DNA of 64,000 nt from Actinacidiphila acididurans. Lineage in GTDB: Bacteria > Actinomycetota > Actinomycetes > Streptomycetales > Streptomycetaceae. Positions 1 to 7,318 of the stretch are shown in pieces. Within the stretch, counting starts at the first letter, position 1; every line of letters starts with the position of its first letter. Below the pieces are notes generated by a model. The model made no database searches. It was not told the DNA's origin and was given only the letters and a program-made list of their open reading frames with translations. The stretch is from NCBI RefSeq assembly GCF_016918855.1, contig NZ_JADKYB010000014.1:124001-188000 (forward strand). Direction: 5' to 3'. The position numbers and the translations under genes are program-made.

Positions 1-1251
1 CCCGACGCAGGCCTTGTTGTTGCCCAGCGCGTTGTTGATGCTGTTGCAGACCGCGTCCACCCACTCCTTGTGGGAGCCGGTGTCGGCGTTGTACGAGATG
101 GTGATCGACCCGCCGGGCAGCCCGCCGGCCTGCTGGATCAGTTGCTTGGCCCTGGCCGGGTCGAAGCTGCACTCGGTGTTGCACAGGCCCGCCTTGAAGC
201 CGCCGGCCGCGCCGAGCACGGGTGAGGTCCAGTCGGTGGCCGGGGTGCGGGTGTTCTGGAAGATCTGCCGGGTGATCTGCGGACGGTTGATCGCCATCGA
301 CAGGCCCTGCCGGAGCTCGGCGGCTTTCGCCGACGACCAGCGCGGATTGTACAGCGGGAAGGCCAGGGTCTGGATGATGCCGGCCGGCTCGTTGATGTAG
401 CGGTTGCCGAGGTCGCCCTTGACGTTGCGGAGCTGGGCGGCGGGGACGTCGTCGACCAGGTCCAGGTTGCCGGCCTGGAGGTCGGTGTACGCGGTGTTGC
501 TGTCGGTGTAGACCCGCAGGTCCACGCCCTTGTTGACGGCTGGGTCCGGGCCCTTGTAGCCGTCCCACTTGACCAGATTCATGCCGGTGCCCTTGGTGTA
601 CGAGGAGATCTCGTACGGGCCGTTGCCGATCGGCTTGGCGAGCCAGGCCGCGTGGTTGCTGAAGAACGCCTTGGGCAGCGGGTAGAACGCCGAGTAGCCG
701 AGGGTGTCCGGGAAGAGGGAGAACTTCTGGTTCAGCCGGACCGTGAACTCCGTGTCGCTGACCTTGGTCAGGCCGGAGAGGGTCTGCGCGCTGGACTTGG
801 CGCCGGAGGCGTCGGGGTGGACCTTGTCGTAGCCGTCGATGTAGCTGAAGAAGGGCGCGTTGACCTGGGCGTTCTTCAGCAGGGCGTCGTAGTTCCAGGC
901 GTTGATGAAGGAGTCGGCGGTGACCGGCTCGCCGTTGGAGAAGGTCCAGCCGGGCTTGAGCTTGATGTCGAAGTTCTGCGAGTCGGTGCTGGTGATCGAC
1001 TGGGCGACCATGTTCTCGGCGGCCGCGGTCTTGGGGTTGTACTTCTTCAGGCCGCGGAAGACCATGTCGAGCACCTTGCCGCCCTGCACCTCGTTGGTGT
1101 CGGCCGGCTCCAGCGGGTTCTGCGGGTCACCCCAGGAGGCCCGGACGACACCGCCGCTGCCGCTGGTGTCGCTGCCGCCCCCGCAGGCAGCGGCGGCCAT
1201 GGCGATCGCCGCCGCGCCGACGGCGCACCTCACGCGCATGGCGTTGCGCAT
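1..1251 (-). CDS. Peptide ABC transporter substrate-binding lipoprotein (family 5), cut by window edge
   Basis: Extracellular lipid-anchored receptor that would hand oligopeptides to an ABC importer. The frame is open from the ATG at 1251 to the window edge (417 codons), so the C-terminal part is missing. A GGAGG lies just upstream of the ATG. The N-terminus has a short hydrophobic signal ending in AAAAC, then GGGSD, a lipobox with flexible tether. The body aligns along its whole visible length with the binding protein at 7319-8965 (shared WGDPQNPLEP, TRTPATD.TSPVLGA, NNKACVG), roughly two-thirds identical by eye, so this is a paralogue from duplication. It lies downstream of the importer operon in the same orientation and may lead a second operon to the left. 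I see no frameshift. Confidence 0.9.
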   Translation of the reverse strand, partial: MRNAMRVRCAVGAAAIAMAAAACGGGSDTSGSGGVVRASWGDPQNPLEPADTNEVQGGKVLDMVFRGLKKYNPKTAAAENMVAQSITSTDSQNFDIKLKPGWTFSNGEPVTADSFINAWNYDALLKNAQVNAPFFSYIDGYDKVHPDASGAKSSAQTLSGLTKVSDTEFTVRLNQKFSLFPDTLGYSAFYPLPKAFFSNHAAWLAKPIGNGPYEISSYTKGTGMNLVKWDGYKGPDPAVNKGVDLRVYTDSNTAYTDLQAGNLDLVDDVPAAQLRNVKGDLGNRYINEPAGIIQTLAFPLYNPRWSSAKAAELRQGLSMAINRPQITRQIFQNTRTPATDWTSPVLGAAGGFKAGLCNTECSFDPARAKQLIQQAGGLPGGSITISYNADTGSHKEWVDAVCNSINNALGNNKACVG

Positions 1252-1549
1252 CGCGTGCCTCCTCCCTCGTTCCGGGTCGCAGGATGAACGTACGCCACAT
1301 CATCGGATTAATACGGCAATCAGTCACATACGGGGCATCGTGTCGGCCGGCGGAGACGGGTGGGGAACGGCGCAGGGACAGTGGAGGGAAGGCGCGAGGA
1401 CGGCGCGGGGACGACACAGGGACCGCGGAAGTTCATCTACGCGCGATGCATGAACTGACCGGTCCCCGTCAAGAATGGGGTGGCGGCTCAGCCGCCCCGA
1501 TCCCCCCGCGCCCTCCGTACCCGTCTCGAGGATTCCGAGGAGCACTGAC

Positions 1550-2356
1550 GTGAGCGACGTGAGCATCCCGAGCGACCTCTCCCCCGCGGCTGCGGCCGAC
1601 CGGCCGGTGGGCCGCCGCTCGCTGCTGCGCTACGGCGCCGGCGCGGTCGTCGCCGCCGGCCTGGCCACCGCCGGCGGCCTGGTGCTGGCCGGCCCGGCCG
1701 CCGCCTACTCCTGGAGCCGCACGCTCCAGCAGGGCGCGACCGGCGCCGATGTGAGCGAACTCCAGATCCGGGTGGCCGGCTGGGCCGCCGACTCCGCCTC
1801 GCACACCTACGTCGCGGTGGACGGCGACTTCGGTCCCGGCACGGCCGCCGCCGTCAAGCGCTTCCAGTCCGCGTACGGCCTGTCGGCGGACGGCATCGTG
1901 GGCCCGCAGACCCAGGCCACCCTCAACTCCCTGGAAGCCAGCGACGGTTCGACCGCGCACTTCGACTTCTCCGAGTTCTACAGCCACGACGGCGCCGGCT
2001 TCTCCGGCGGCAAGGTCGGCTCGGCCACCGTCAAGGAGAACATCCGCCGCCTGATGTACAAGCTGGAGGCGGTCCGCAAGAAGGTCGGCAACCAGCCGGT
2101 CACCATCAACTCCGGCTTCCGCAGCATCGCCTACAACACCAGCATCTACGGCTACGCCACCAACTCCCAGCACCAGTACGGCATCGCCGCCGACATCGTC
2201 GTCTCCGGCGTGGCCACCAAGACCCTCTACCAGCTCGGCGAACGCAGCGGCTTCTCCGGCCTCGAGGCCTACACCAACTCCTGGCAGCACATGGACAGCC
2301 GCATCGAATACCCCTACGGCGCCCAGGCCTGGTGGTGGGAAAGCGGCACGGTCTGA
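1550..2356 (+). CDS. Tat-exported peptidoglycan-binding M15-type D-Ala-D-Ala carboxypeptidase
   Basis: Predicted exported zinc peptidase that trims peptidoglycan stem peptides. The start chosen is GTG 1550, with GAGGAG at 1536-1541; the frame is open further upstream without a better ribosome site. Domains in the 268-residue product: twin-arginine signal (GRRSLLRYGAG, about residues 20-50), a PG_binding_1 repeat (GATGADVSELQ to DGIVGPQTQATL, about 65-125), and a C-terminal Peptidase_M15_3 domain. The zinc site is visible as SQHQYGIAADI (His and Asp ligands) and WQHMD (second His). The gene stands alone, divergent from the binding protein at 1251 and convergent with the toxin-antitoxin pair. 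Confidence 0.88.
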   Translation: MSDVSIPSDLSPAAAADRPVGRRSLLRYGAGAVVAAGLATAGGLVLAGPAAAYSWSRTLQQGATGADVSELQIRVAGWAADSASHTYVAVDGDFGPGTAAAVKRFQSAYGLSADGIVGPQTQATLNSLEASDGSTAHFDFSEFYSHDGAGFSGGKVGSATVKENIRRLMYKLEAVRKKVGNQPVTINSGFRSIAYNTSIYGYATNSQHQYGIAADIVVSGVATKTLYQLGERSGFSGLEAYTNSWQHMDSRIEYPYGAQAWWWESGTV

Positions 2357-2374
2357 CCCACCCGCACCATACGT

Positions 2375-2409
2375 GTAGGGGGCGCCCGCTATGAGCGGGC
2401 GCCCCCTAC
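2375..2409. terminator. Perfect bidirectional hairpin, left copy
   Basis: Sixteen-base perfect stem (GTAGGGGGCGCCCGCT paired with 2394-2409) around a 3-nt loop, between the stops of the convergent M15 and HigA genes. Its left arm and the four preceding bases are identical to those of the hairpin at 3194-3235. Confidence 0.85.
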
Positions 2410-2431
2410 CTTCGCAACAGTCCAGCCGCAG

Positions 2432-2764
2432 TCACGCGGCGTGCGGCGTGAAGGCGACGGTGGAGGTGTCGCCGTCCAGGGCGATGTTCAGGGACACGTC
2501 GAGCGCTTTGGCCAGGCGAGCCAGGAGAGGCAGCGTGGGGACCGTCCCGCCGAGCTCGAGCTTGGAGACCTGCGGCTGGGTCATGCCCGCCCGCCCGGCG
2601 AGTTCCGTCTGGGAGATCCCCAGTTCCGTCCTGCGGTCGTGAACCGCCTGCCCGAGGTCGAAAGCCATGCGGATCTCCGTACGCATGGCTTCGACCTCGG
2701 GCGACTCATTCCCGCCATTGGCAATCGCACGTTCGCGGGCGAGCTTCCACCGAGCATGGTTCAT
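2432..2764 (-). CDS. HigA-like XRE-family antitoxin
   Basis: Helix-turn-helix protein of 110 residues expected to neutralise the toxin encoded just upstream and repress their shared promoter. The N-terminal third is charged and helical. The Cro/C1-type HTH lies at about residues 45-95 (LGISQTELAGRAGMTQPQVS followed by KLELGGTVPTLPLLARLAKALDV). The ATG overlaps the toxin stop by four bases, so translation is probably coupled in the order toxin then antitoxin, as in higBA systems. Family assignment is firm; the antitoxin role is inferred from gene order and the toxin partner. Confidence 0.85.
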   Translation of the reverse strand: MNHARWKLARERAIANGGNESPEVEAMRTEIRMAFDLGQAVHDRRTELGISQTELAGRAGMTQPQVSKLELGGTVPTLPLLARLAKALDVSLNIALDGDTSTVAFTPHAA

Positions 2765-3147
2765 CGGGCATCTCCCATCGTGATCGTGCGGCTGAACTCG
2801 TCATGGGCCGTATGGCCTTCGGCCTCGCACGCCTTCCTGGCCTGTTGGGCCCGATCCACTTCGGCATCCTCGCGCATCTTGGATTTCCGGAAGACAGTGA
2901 GAAGGACGATCCGACGCCCGGGCGCAAGCCAGTACGTCAGGCGGATCGCCTGACTGTCGTGTCCGAGCATGAACCGCAGTTCGCGAAGACCGTCGCCGAG
3001 GTGGCGGGAGTAGGGCTCCGAGAGCGTGGTCGGCGCGCCCAGTAAGCGCTCGGCTGCGTGTTCCGCCTGGAGATAGTCCCGGTCGGACAGGTTGTCCAGC
3101 CAGTGCCGGACTTCCGGCTCGATCTCGATCTCCCACTCACTGGCCAT
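2761..3147 (-). CDS. HigB/RelE-like (Gp49 family) toxin
   Basis: Predicted mRNA-interferase-type toxin, first gene of the pair. The start is taken at ATG 3147 (MASEWEIEIEPEVRHWL), giving 128 residues; the frame stays open to 3195 but that extension runs through the operator. Family features seen: W-x-x-x-L near the N-terminus, LGDGLRELRFM, and the central strand pattern RLTYWLAPGRRIVLLTVFRKS followed by a charged helix. Residue 35 is encoded by TTA (3043-3045), so translation may depend on the bldA tRNA. The C-terminal tail beyond the usual fold is about 30 residues. Confidence 0.82.
   Translation of the reverse strand: MASEWEIEIEPEVRHWLDNLSDRDYLQAEHAAERLLGAPTTLSEPYSRHLGDGLRELRFMLGHDSQAIRLTYWLAPGRRIVLLTVFRKSKMREDAEVDRAQQARKACEAEGHTAHDEFSRTITMGDAR
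3043..3045 (-). promoter_or_regulatory. In-frame TTA (bldA-dependent) codon in the toxin gene
   Basis: The plus strand reads TAA at 3043-3045, in frame with ATG 3147 (34 codons downstream), encoding the first Leu of AERLLGAP. TTA is rare in Streptomyces and is read by the developmentally controlled bldA tRNA. Confidence 0.75.
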
Positions 3148-3179
3148 ATACTTGAATGTATAGATAGCTGGCTGTATAC
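3147..3179 (-). promoter_or_regulatory. Candidate HigA operator / toxin-antitoxin promoter
   Basis: AT-rich stretch before the toxin ATG. TATAC-N6-GTATA is a perfect inverted repeat at 3147-3162, and a further GTATAC palindrome lies at 3174-3179, so GTATA half-sites recur within about 30 bp. The position touching the start codon fits autoregulation by the XRE antitoxin. No clean -35/-10 pair was assigned. Confidence 0.5.
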
Positions 3180-3193
3180 GCAAGCAGCCCAGC

Positions 3194-3235
3194 ACGTGTA
3201 GGGGGCGCCCGCAATAGCGGGCGCCCCCTACACGT
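3194..3235. terminator. Perfect bidirectional hairpin, right copy
   Basis: Nineteen-base perfect stem (ACGTGTAGGGGGCGCCCGC with 3217-3235) and loop AATA, between the importer operon end (3291) and the toxin promoter. It would stop leftward importer transcripts before the toxin. It shares 19 contiguous bases with 2371-2389. Confidence 0.85.
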
Positions 3236-3290
3236 AACCATGGTGTCGCGGATCAGGCCGCGCCCACCACGTCCCCCGGCGCGCCAGCGC

Positions 3291-4361
3291 CTAATAAGAC
3301 ACGGCTTCCGCGAAGTGGCAGGCCGACTCGTGGGCGGCCAGGGTGCCGGAGTCGGCGAAGCGTTCGGGGATGGCGAGGAGGGGGGTTTCGGTGGCGCAGC
3401 GGTCCTGGGCCTTCCAGCAGCGGGTGCGGAAGCGGCAGCCGGAGGGGGGGTTGGCCGGGGAGGGGACGTCACCGGAGAGGATGATGCGCTCGCGATGTTC
3501 GCGGGCCTCGGGGTCGGGGACGGGGACGGCGGAGAGCAGAGCCTGGGTGTAGGGGTGGGTGGGGTGCTCGTAGATCTCGGCGTCGCTGCCGATCTCCGCG
3601 ATCCGGCCCAGGTACATCACGCCGACCCGGTCGGAGATGTGCCGGACGATCGAGAGGTCGTGCGCGATGAAGACGTACGACAGTCCGAACTCGTCCTGGA
3701 GCTTCTCCATCAGGTTGACCACCTGCGCCTGCACCGAGACGTCCAGCGCGGACACCGGCTCGTCGCAGATGATGATCTCCGGGTTGAGCGCCAGGCCGCG
3801 GGCGATGCCGATGCGCTGCCGCTGGCCGCCGGAGAACTGGTGCGGGTAGCGGTTGATGTACTCCGGGTTGAGCCCGACCACGTCGAGCAGTTCGCGCACC
3901 CGGCGGCGCCGGTCGCCCTTGGGCGCGGCTTCCGGGTGGATGTCGAAGGGCTCGCCGATGATGTCGCCGACCGTCATCCGGGGGTTGAGCGAGGTGTAGG
4001 GGTCCTGGAACACCATCTGGATGTTGCGCCGGACCGCCTTCAGGGCGCGCCCGGACAGCCGGGTGATGTCCTGGCCCTTGTAGAACACCTCGCCGGAGGT
4101 GGCCTGCTCCAAGTTCATCAGCAGCTTGGCGACGGTGGACTTGCCGCAGCCGGACTCGCCGACGATGCCCAGCGTCTCGCCCCGGTAGAGGTCGAAGGAG
4201 ACACCGTCGACCGCCTTGACGGCGCCGATCTGCTTCTTGAACAGGATGCCCTGGGTCAGCGGGAAGTGCTTGACCAGGTTGCGCACCTGAAGGATCGGCT
4301 CGCCCTGCGGGGCGGCCGCCGGTGCGGCGGGCCCCTGCGCGGTGATGGGGGAATCAGTCAC
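3291..4361 (-). CDS. Oligopeptide ABC importer ATP-binding subunit (OppF/DppF type)
   Basis: Second ATPase of the peptide importer; with its partner it powers uptake at the inner face of the membrane. Start GTG 4361 (VTDSPITAQG) overlaps the end of the upstream ATPase gene by eight bases; the longer open frame to 4430 would overlap it far more. Walker A GESGCGKST, signature FSGGQRQR, Walker B EIIICDEPVSALD and H-loop AHDLS are all intact. The C-terminal oligopeptide-transporter extension (PSGCRFRTRCWKAQDRC) is present with its cysteines. Length of 356 residues is normal. Last gene of the five-gene operon. Confidence 0.93.
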   Translation of the reverse strand: MTDSPITAQGPAAPAAAPQGEPILQVRNLVKHFPLTQGILFKKQIGAVKAVDGVSFDLYRGETLGIVGESGCGKSTVAKLLMNLEQATSGEVFYKGQDITRLSGRALKAVRRNIQMVFQDPYTSLNPRMTVGDIIGEPFDIHPEAAPKGDRRRRVRELLDVVGLNPEYINRYPHQFSGGQRQRIGIARGLALNPEIIICDEPVSALDVSVQAQVVNLMEKLQDEFGLSYVFIAHDLSIVRHISDRVGVMYLGRIAEIGSDAEIYEHPTHPYTQALLSAVPVPDPEAREHRERIILSGDVPSPANPPSGCRFRTRCWKAQDRCATETPLLAIPERFADSGTLAAHESACHFAEAVSY

Positions 4362-5382
4362 CGAGGGTCTCCTTCCAGAAGTGGCAGGCGCTGCCGCGGC
4401 CCGGCCCGACCTGGTGCAGTACCGGCACATCGGTACGGCACACGTCCTGGGCCATCGGGCAGCGCGGGTTGAAGGCGCAGCCGGACGGGATCCGGGTCAG
4501 GTTGGGCGGCAGGCCCTTGATCGCGTACAGCTCCTGACCCTTGCGGTCCAGCCGCGGGATCGACTGGAGCAGGCCCTTGGTGTACGGGTGGGCCGGCCGC
4601 CGGTAGATCTCGTGGACGGGCGCGGTCTCCACGATGCGCCCGGCGTACATCACCGCGATCTTGTCGGCGACGTCCGCCACCACGCCCAGGTCGTGGGTGA
4701 TCAGGATCAGGCCCATGGTGAACTCGCGCTGGAGCTCGGCCAGCAGGTCCATCACCTGGGCCTGCACCGTCACGTCGAGCGCCGTGGTCGGCTCGTCCGC
4801 GATGATCAGGTCCGGTTCCAGGGCCAGCGCCATCGCGATCATGATGCGCTGCCGCATGCCGCCGGAGAACTGGTGCGGGTAGTCGTTGACCCGCTCCTTG
4901 GCGGCCGGGATGCGCACCCGGTCCATCAGCTCGATCGCCTTGAGCTTGGCCTGCTTGCGGGACATCCCCTGGTGCACCCGGAACATCTCGCCGAGCTGGT
5001 AGCCCACCGACAGCACCGGGTTGAGCGCGGACAGCGCGTCCTGGAAGATCATGGCGATCTTCCGGCCGCGGATCTTCCGCCGCTCCTCGCCGGACATGGT
5101 GAGCATGTCCTTGCCGTGGAAGAGGATCTCGCCGCTGGTGATACGGCCGGGCGGCATGTCGAGGATGCCCATGATCGCCTGTGCGGTGACCGACTTGCCG
5201 GACCCGGACTCACCGAGCACGGCCAGCGTCTCGCCGGCGTTCACCGAGTAGTTCACTCCGTTGACGGCCTTGGCCACGCCGTCCCGGGTGCGGAACTCCA
5301 CGTGCAGGTCGCGGACGTCCAGCAGCGGGGCCGCCGGTGCGGCGGGCGCGAGGGCGCCCGCGGTCTCATCGATGACGGTCAC
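4354..5382 (-). CDS. Oligopeptide ABC importer ATP-binding subunit (OppD/DppD type)
   Basis: First ATPase of the peptide importer, 342 residues. Walker A GESGSGKSV, Q-loop IFQDALSALNP, signature FSGGMRQR, Walker B LIIADEPTTALD and H-loop THDLG are visible. The C-terminal cysteine-containing oligo_HPY tail (PSGCAFNPRCPMAQDVC) ends the protein. Eleven bases separate it from the permease gene upstream and it overlaps the next ATPase gene, so the two are co-translated. An Ala/Pro-rich N-terminal 15 residues precede the nucleotide-binding domain. Confidence 0.93.
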   Translation of the reverse strand: MTVIDETAGALAPAAPAAPLLDVRDLHVEFRTRDGVAKAVNGVNYSVNAGETLAVLGESGSGKSVTAQAIMGILDMPPGRITSGEILFHGKDMLTMSGEERRKIRGRKIAMIFQDALSALNPVLSVGYQLGEMFRVHQGMSRKQAKLKAIELMDRVRIPAAKERVNDYPHQFSGGMRQRIMIAMALALEPDLIIADEPTTALDVTVQAQVMDLLAELQREFTMGLILITHDLGVVADVADKIAVMYAGRIVETAPVHEIYRRPAHPYTKGLLQSIPRLDRKGQELYAIKGLPPNLTRIPSGCAFNPRCPMAQDVCRTDVPVLHQVGPGRGSACHFWKETLGD

Positions 5383-5392
5383 GTACGCCCTC

Positions 5393-6325
5393 CTAGCGCA
5401 GCTTGGGGTCGAGGGCGTCGCGTACCGCGTCGCCGAGCAGGATGAACGCCAGGACGGTGACGCTCAGCGCGCCGGCCGGCCACAGCAGCATGTGCGGGGC
5501 GTTGTTGATCTGCTCGGACGCCGCGGAGATGTCGATGCCCCAGGAAACGGCCGGCGGCTTGAGGCCGACGCCCAGGTAGGACAGCGTCGCCTCCAGCGAG
5601 ATGTACGTGCCCAGCGCGATCGTGGCCACCACGATGACGGGGGCCAGCGCGTTGGGCGCGATGTGCCGCAGCATCAGCCGGGTGTGGCCGGCGCCGAGCG
5701 CGCGGGCGGCCTGCACGTAGTCCTGCTGCTTGGCGGTGATCACCGCGCCGCGCGCGATACGCGCGATCTGCGGCCAGCCCAGCAGGATCATGAACAGCGA
5801 GACGGTGGTGACCGAGCCGCCCTTGATCACGGACAGGAAGACGACGCCGCCCAGCAGGATCGGGATGCCGAAGAAGATGTCGCTGATCCGGGACAGGATC
5901 GCGTCCCACCAGCCGCCGAAGTATCCGGCCAGGCCCCCCAGCAGGGAGCCGAGCACGGTGACGCCGAGGGTGGAGAACATACCGACGCTCACCGAGGCGC
6001 GGGCGCCGTACACCACGCGGGTGTAGACGTCGCAGCCCTGGGTGTCGAAGCCGAAGGGGTGCCCGGAGGTCGGGCCCATCTGGGACTTGGACAGGTCGCA
6101 GGCCAGCGGGTCGCCGGAGGCGATCAGGCTCGGCCAGATGGCGATGACCACCAGGAAGACGATCACCAGCGCGGATATGTAGAACAGCGGCTTGCGGCTG
6201 AGGTCGTGCCAGGCGTCGCTCCACAGGCTGCGCGCCTTCTCGCGCTGCTGCGAGGGGTCCACGGGGCCGGCGGCGGTGGTGGGGACCGCGTCCACCAGGC
6301 TCTGGGAGTCGGTCATGTCAGGCAT
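5393..6325 (-). CDS. Oligopeptide ABC importer permease (OppC/DppC type)
   Basis: Inner-membrane subunit, 310 residues, with an N-terminal cytoplasmic stretch of about 45 residues, a first membrane helix (PLFYISALVIVFLVVIAIW), the periplasmic loop holding the PFGFDTQGCDVYTRVVYGAR motif region, then five further helices. The EAA loop that docks the ATPases is seen as QDYVQAARALGAGHTRLMLRHIAPN (split here: AARALGAG then RHIAPN). Start ATG 6325 has GAGGA six bases upstream and overlaps the preceding permease stop by eight bases; ATG 6316 is an alternative. Confidence 0.92.
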   Translation of the reverse strand: MPDMTDSQSLVDAVPTTAAGPVDPSQQREKARSLWSDAWHDLSRKPLFYISALVIVFLVVIAIWPSLIASGDPLACDLSKSQMGPTSGHPFGFDTQGCDVYTRVVYGARASVSVGMFSTLGVTVLGSLLGGLAGYFGGWWDAILSRISDIFFGIPILLGGVVFLSVIKGGSVTTVSLFMILLGWPQIARIARGAVITAKQQDYVQAARALGAGHTRLMLRHIAPNALAPVIVVATIALGTYISLEATLSYLGVGLKPPAVSWGIDISAASEQINNAPHMLLWPAGALSVTVLAFILLGDAVRDALDPKLR

Positions 6326-7241
6326 ACCGGATCCTCGGGTCCAGGACCGCGTAGAGCAGGTCGACGAGCAGGTTGGCGGCCAGGAAGATCAGCACCAGGA
6401 TGGTGACGAAGCCGACCACCGTGGGGGGGTTCTGCCGCAGGATGCCCTGGTAGAGCTGGTAGCCGACGCCGTGGATGTTGAAGATCCGCTCGGTGACGAC
6501 CGCGCCGGCCATCAGGCCGCCGATGTCGGTGCCGAGGAAGGTGACCACGGGTATCAGCGAGTTGCGCAGCAGGTGCACGGTGACCACCCGGCGCCGGGGC
6601 AGGCCCTTGGCGACGGCGGTGCGCAGGTAGTCCGCGCGGGAGTTCTCCGCGACCGAGGTACGGGTGAGCCGGGCGACGTACGCGAGCGAGACACCGGCCA
6701 GCACCACGCCGGGCAGGATCAGGTCGCTGAACGGCGCGCCGTCGGCGACCGCCGGGTTGGCCAGACCCCACTTGACGCCGACGAAGTACTGCAGCAGGTA
6801 GCCGGTGACGAACGTCGGGATGGCCACCACCAGCAGCGTGAAGGCCAGCACCCCGGAGTCGGCGAACCGGCCGCGGCGCAGCCCGGCGAGCAGGCCGAGG
6901 CCGATGCCGGCGATCGCCTCGATGGCGAAGGCGACGATCGTCAGCCGCAGGGTGACCGGGAAGGCGGTGCCCATGAGCTCCGTGACCGGCTGGCCGGTGG
7001 CGGCCTTGCCGAAGTTCCCGGTGAAGATCTGCCCCATGTAGTGCAGGTACTGCAGGGGCAGCGGGTGGTCGAGATACAGGTCGTGACGGATCTGCGCCGC
7101 GGTGGCGGGGTCCGGTGCGCGGTCGCCGAACATGGCGGCCACCGGGTCGCCCAGTGCGTAGACCATCACGAAGATCAGAAAGGTGGTGCCGATGAAGACC
7201 GGAACCATCTGGAGCAGTCGCCTGATGACGTAGCGCCCCAT
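6318..7241 (-). CDS. Oligopeptide ABC importer permease (OppB/DppB type)
   Basis: Inner-membrane subunit, 307 residues, starting MGRYVIRRLLQMVPVFIGTT, the classic DppB N-terminus, after a GGAGG. Six helices are predictable by hydrophobicity. The EAA loop is RADYLRTAVAKGLPRRRVV followed by HLLRNSLIPV, and the C-terminus has the family pattern LLVDLLYAVLDPRIRYA. It follows the binding-protein gene after a strong hairpin and overlaps the next permease gene. Confidence 0.93.
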   Translation of the reverse strand: MGRYVIRRLLQMVPVFIGTTFLIFVMVYALGDPVAAMFGDRAPDPATAAQIRHDLYLDHPLPLQYLHYMGQIFTGNFGKAATGQPVTELMGTAFPVTLRLTIVAFAIEAIAGIGLGLLAGLRRGRFADSGVLAFTLLVVAIPTFVTGYLLQYFVGVKWGLANPAVADGAPFSDLILPGVVLAGVSLAYVARLTRTSVAENSRADYLRTAVAKGLPRRRVVTVHLLRNSLIPVVTFLGTDIGGLMAGAVVTERIFNIHGVGYQLYQGILRQNPPTVVGFVTILVLIFLAANLLVDLLYAVLDPRIRYA

Positions 7242-7272
7242 CTGCCCTCCAGGGATTCGGGATCAGGCGGCT

Positions 7273-7302
7273 GCCGGCCGGGGGCGGTGGCCCCCGGCCG
7301 GC
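7273..7302 (-). terminator. Intercistronic hairpin between binding protein and permease genes
   Basis: Thirteen-base perfect GC stem (GCCGGCCGGGGGC with 7290-7302) and 4-nt loop. In this position it probably attenuates read-through or stabilises the upstream mRNA, so that the binding protein is made in excess over the membrane subunits. Confidence 0.7.
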
Positions 7303-7318
7303 GTCCGCGCATCACAGG

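Noticed and set aside
1..1251. Pseudogene of the binding protein
   Set aside because: The frame is intact with a good start; it is shortened only by the window edge.
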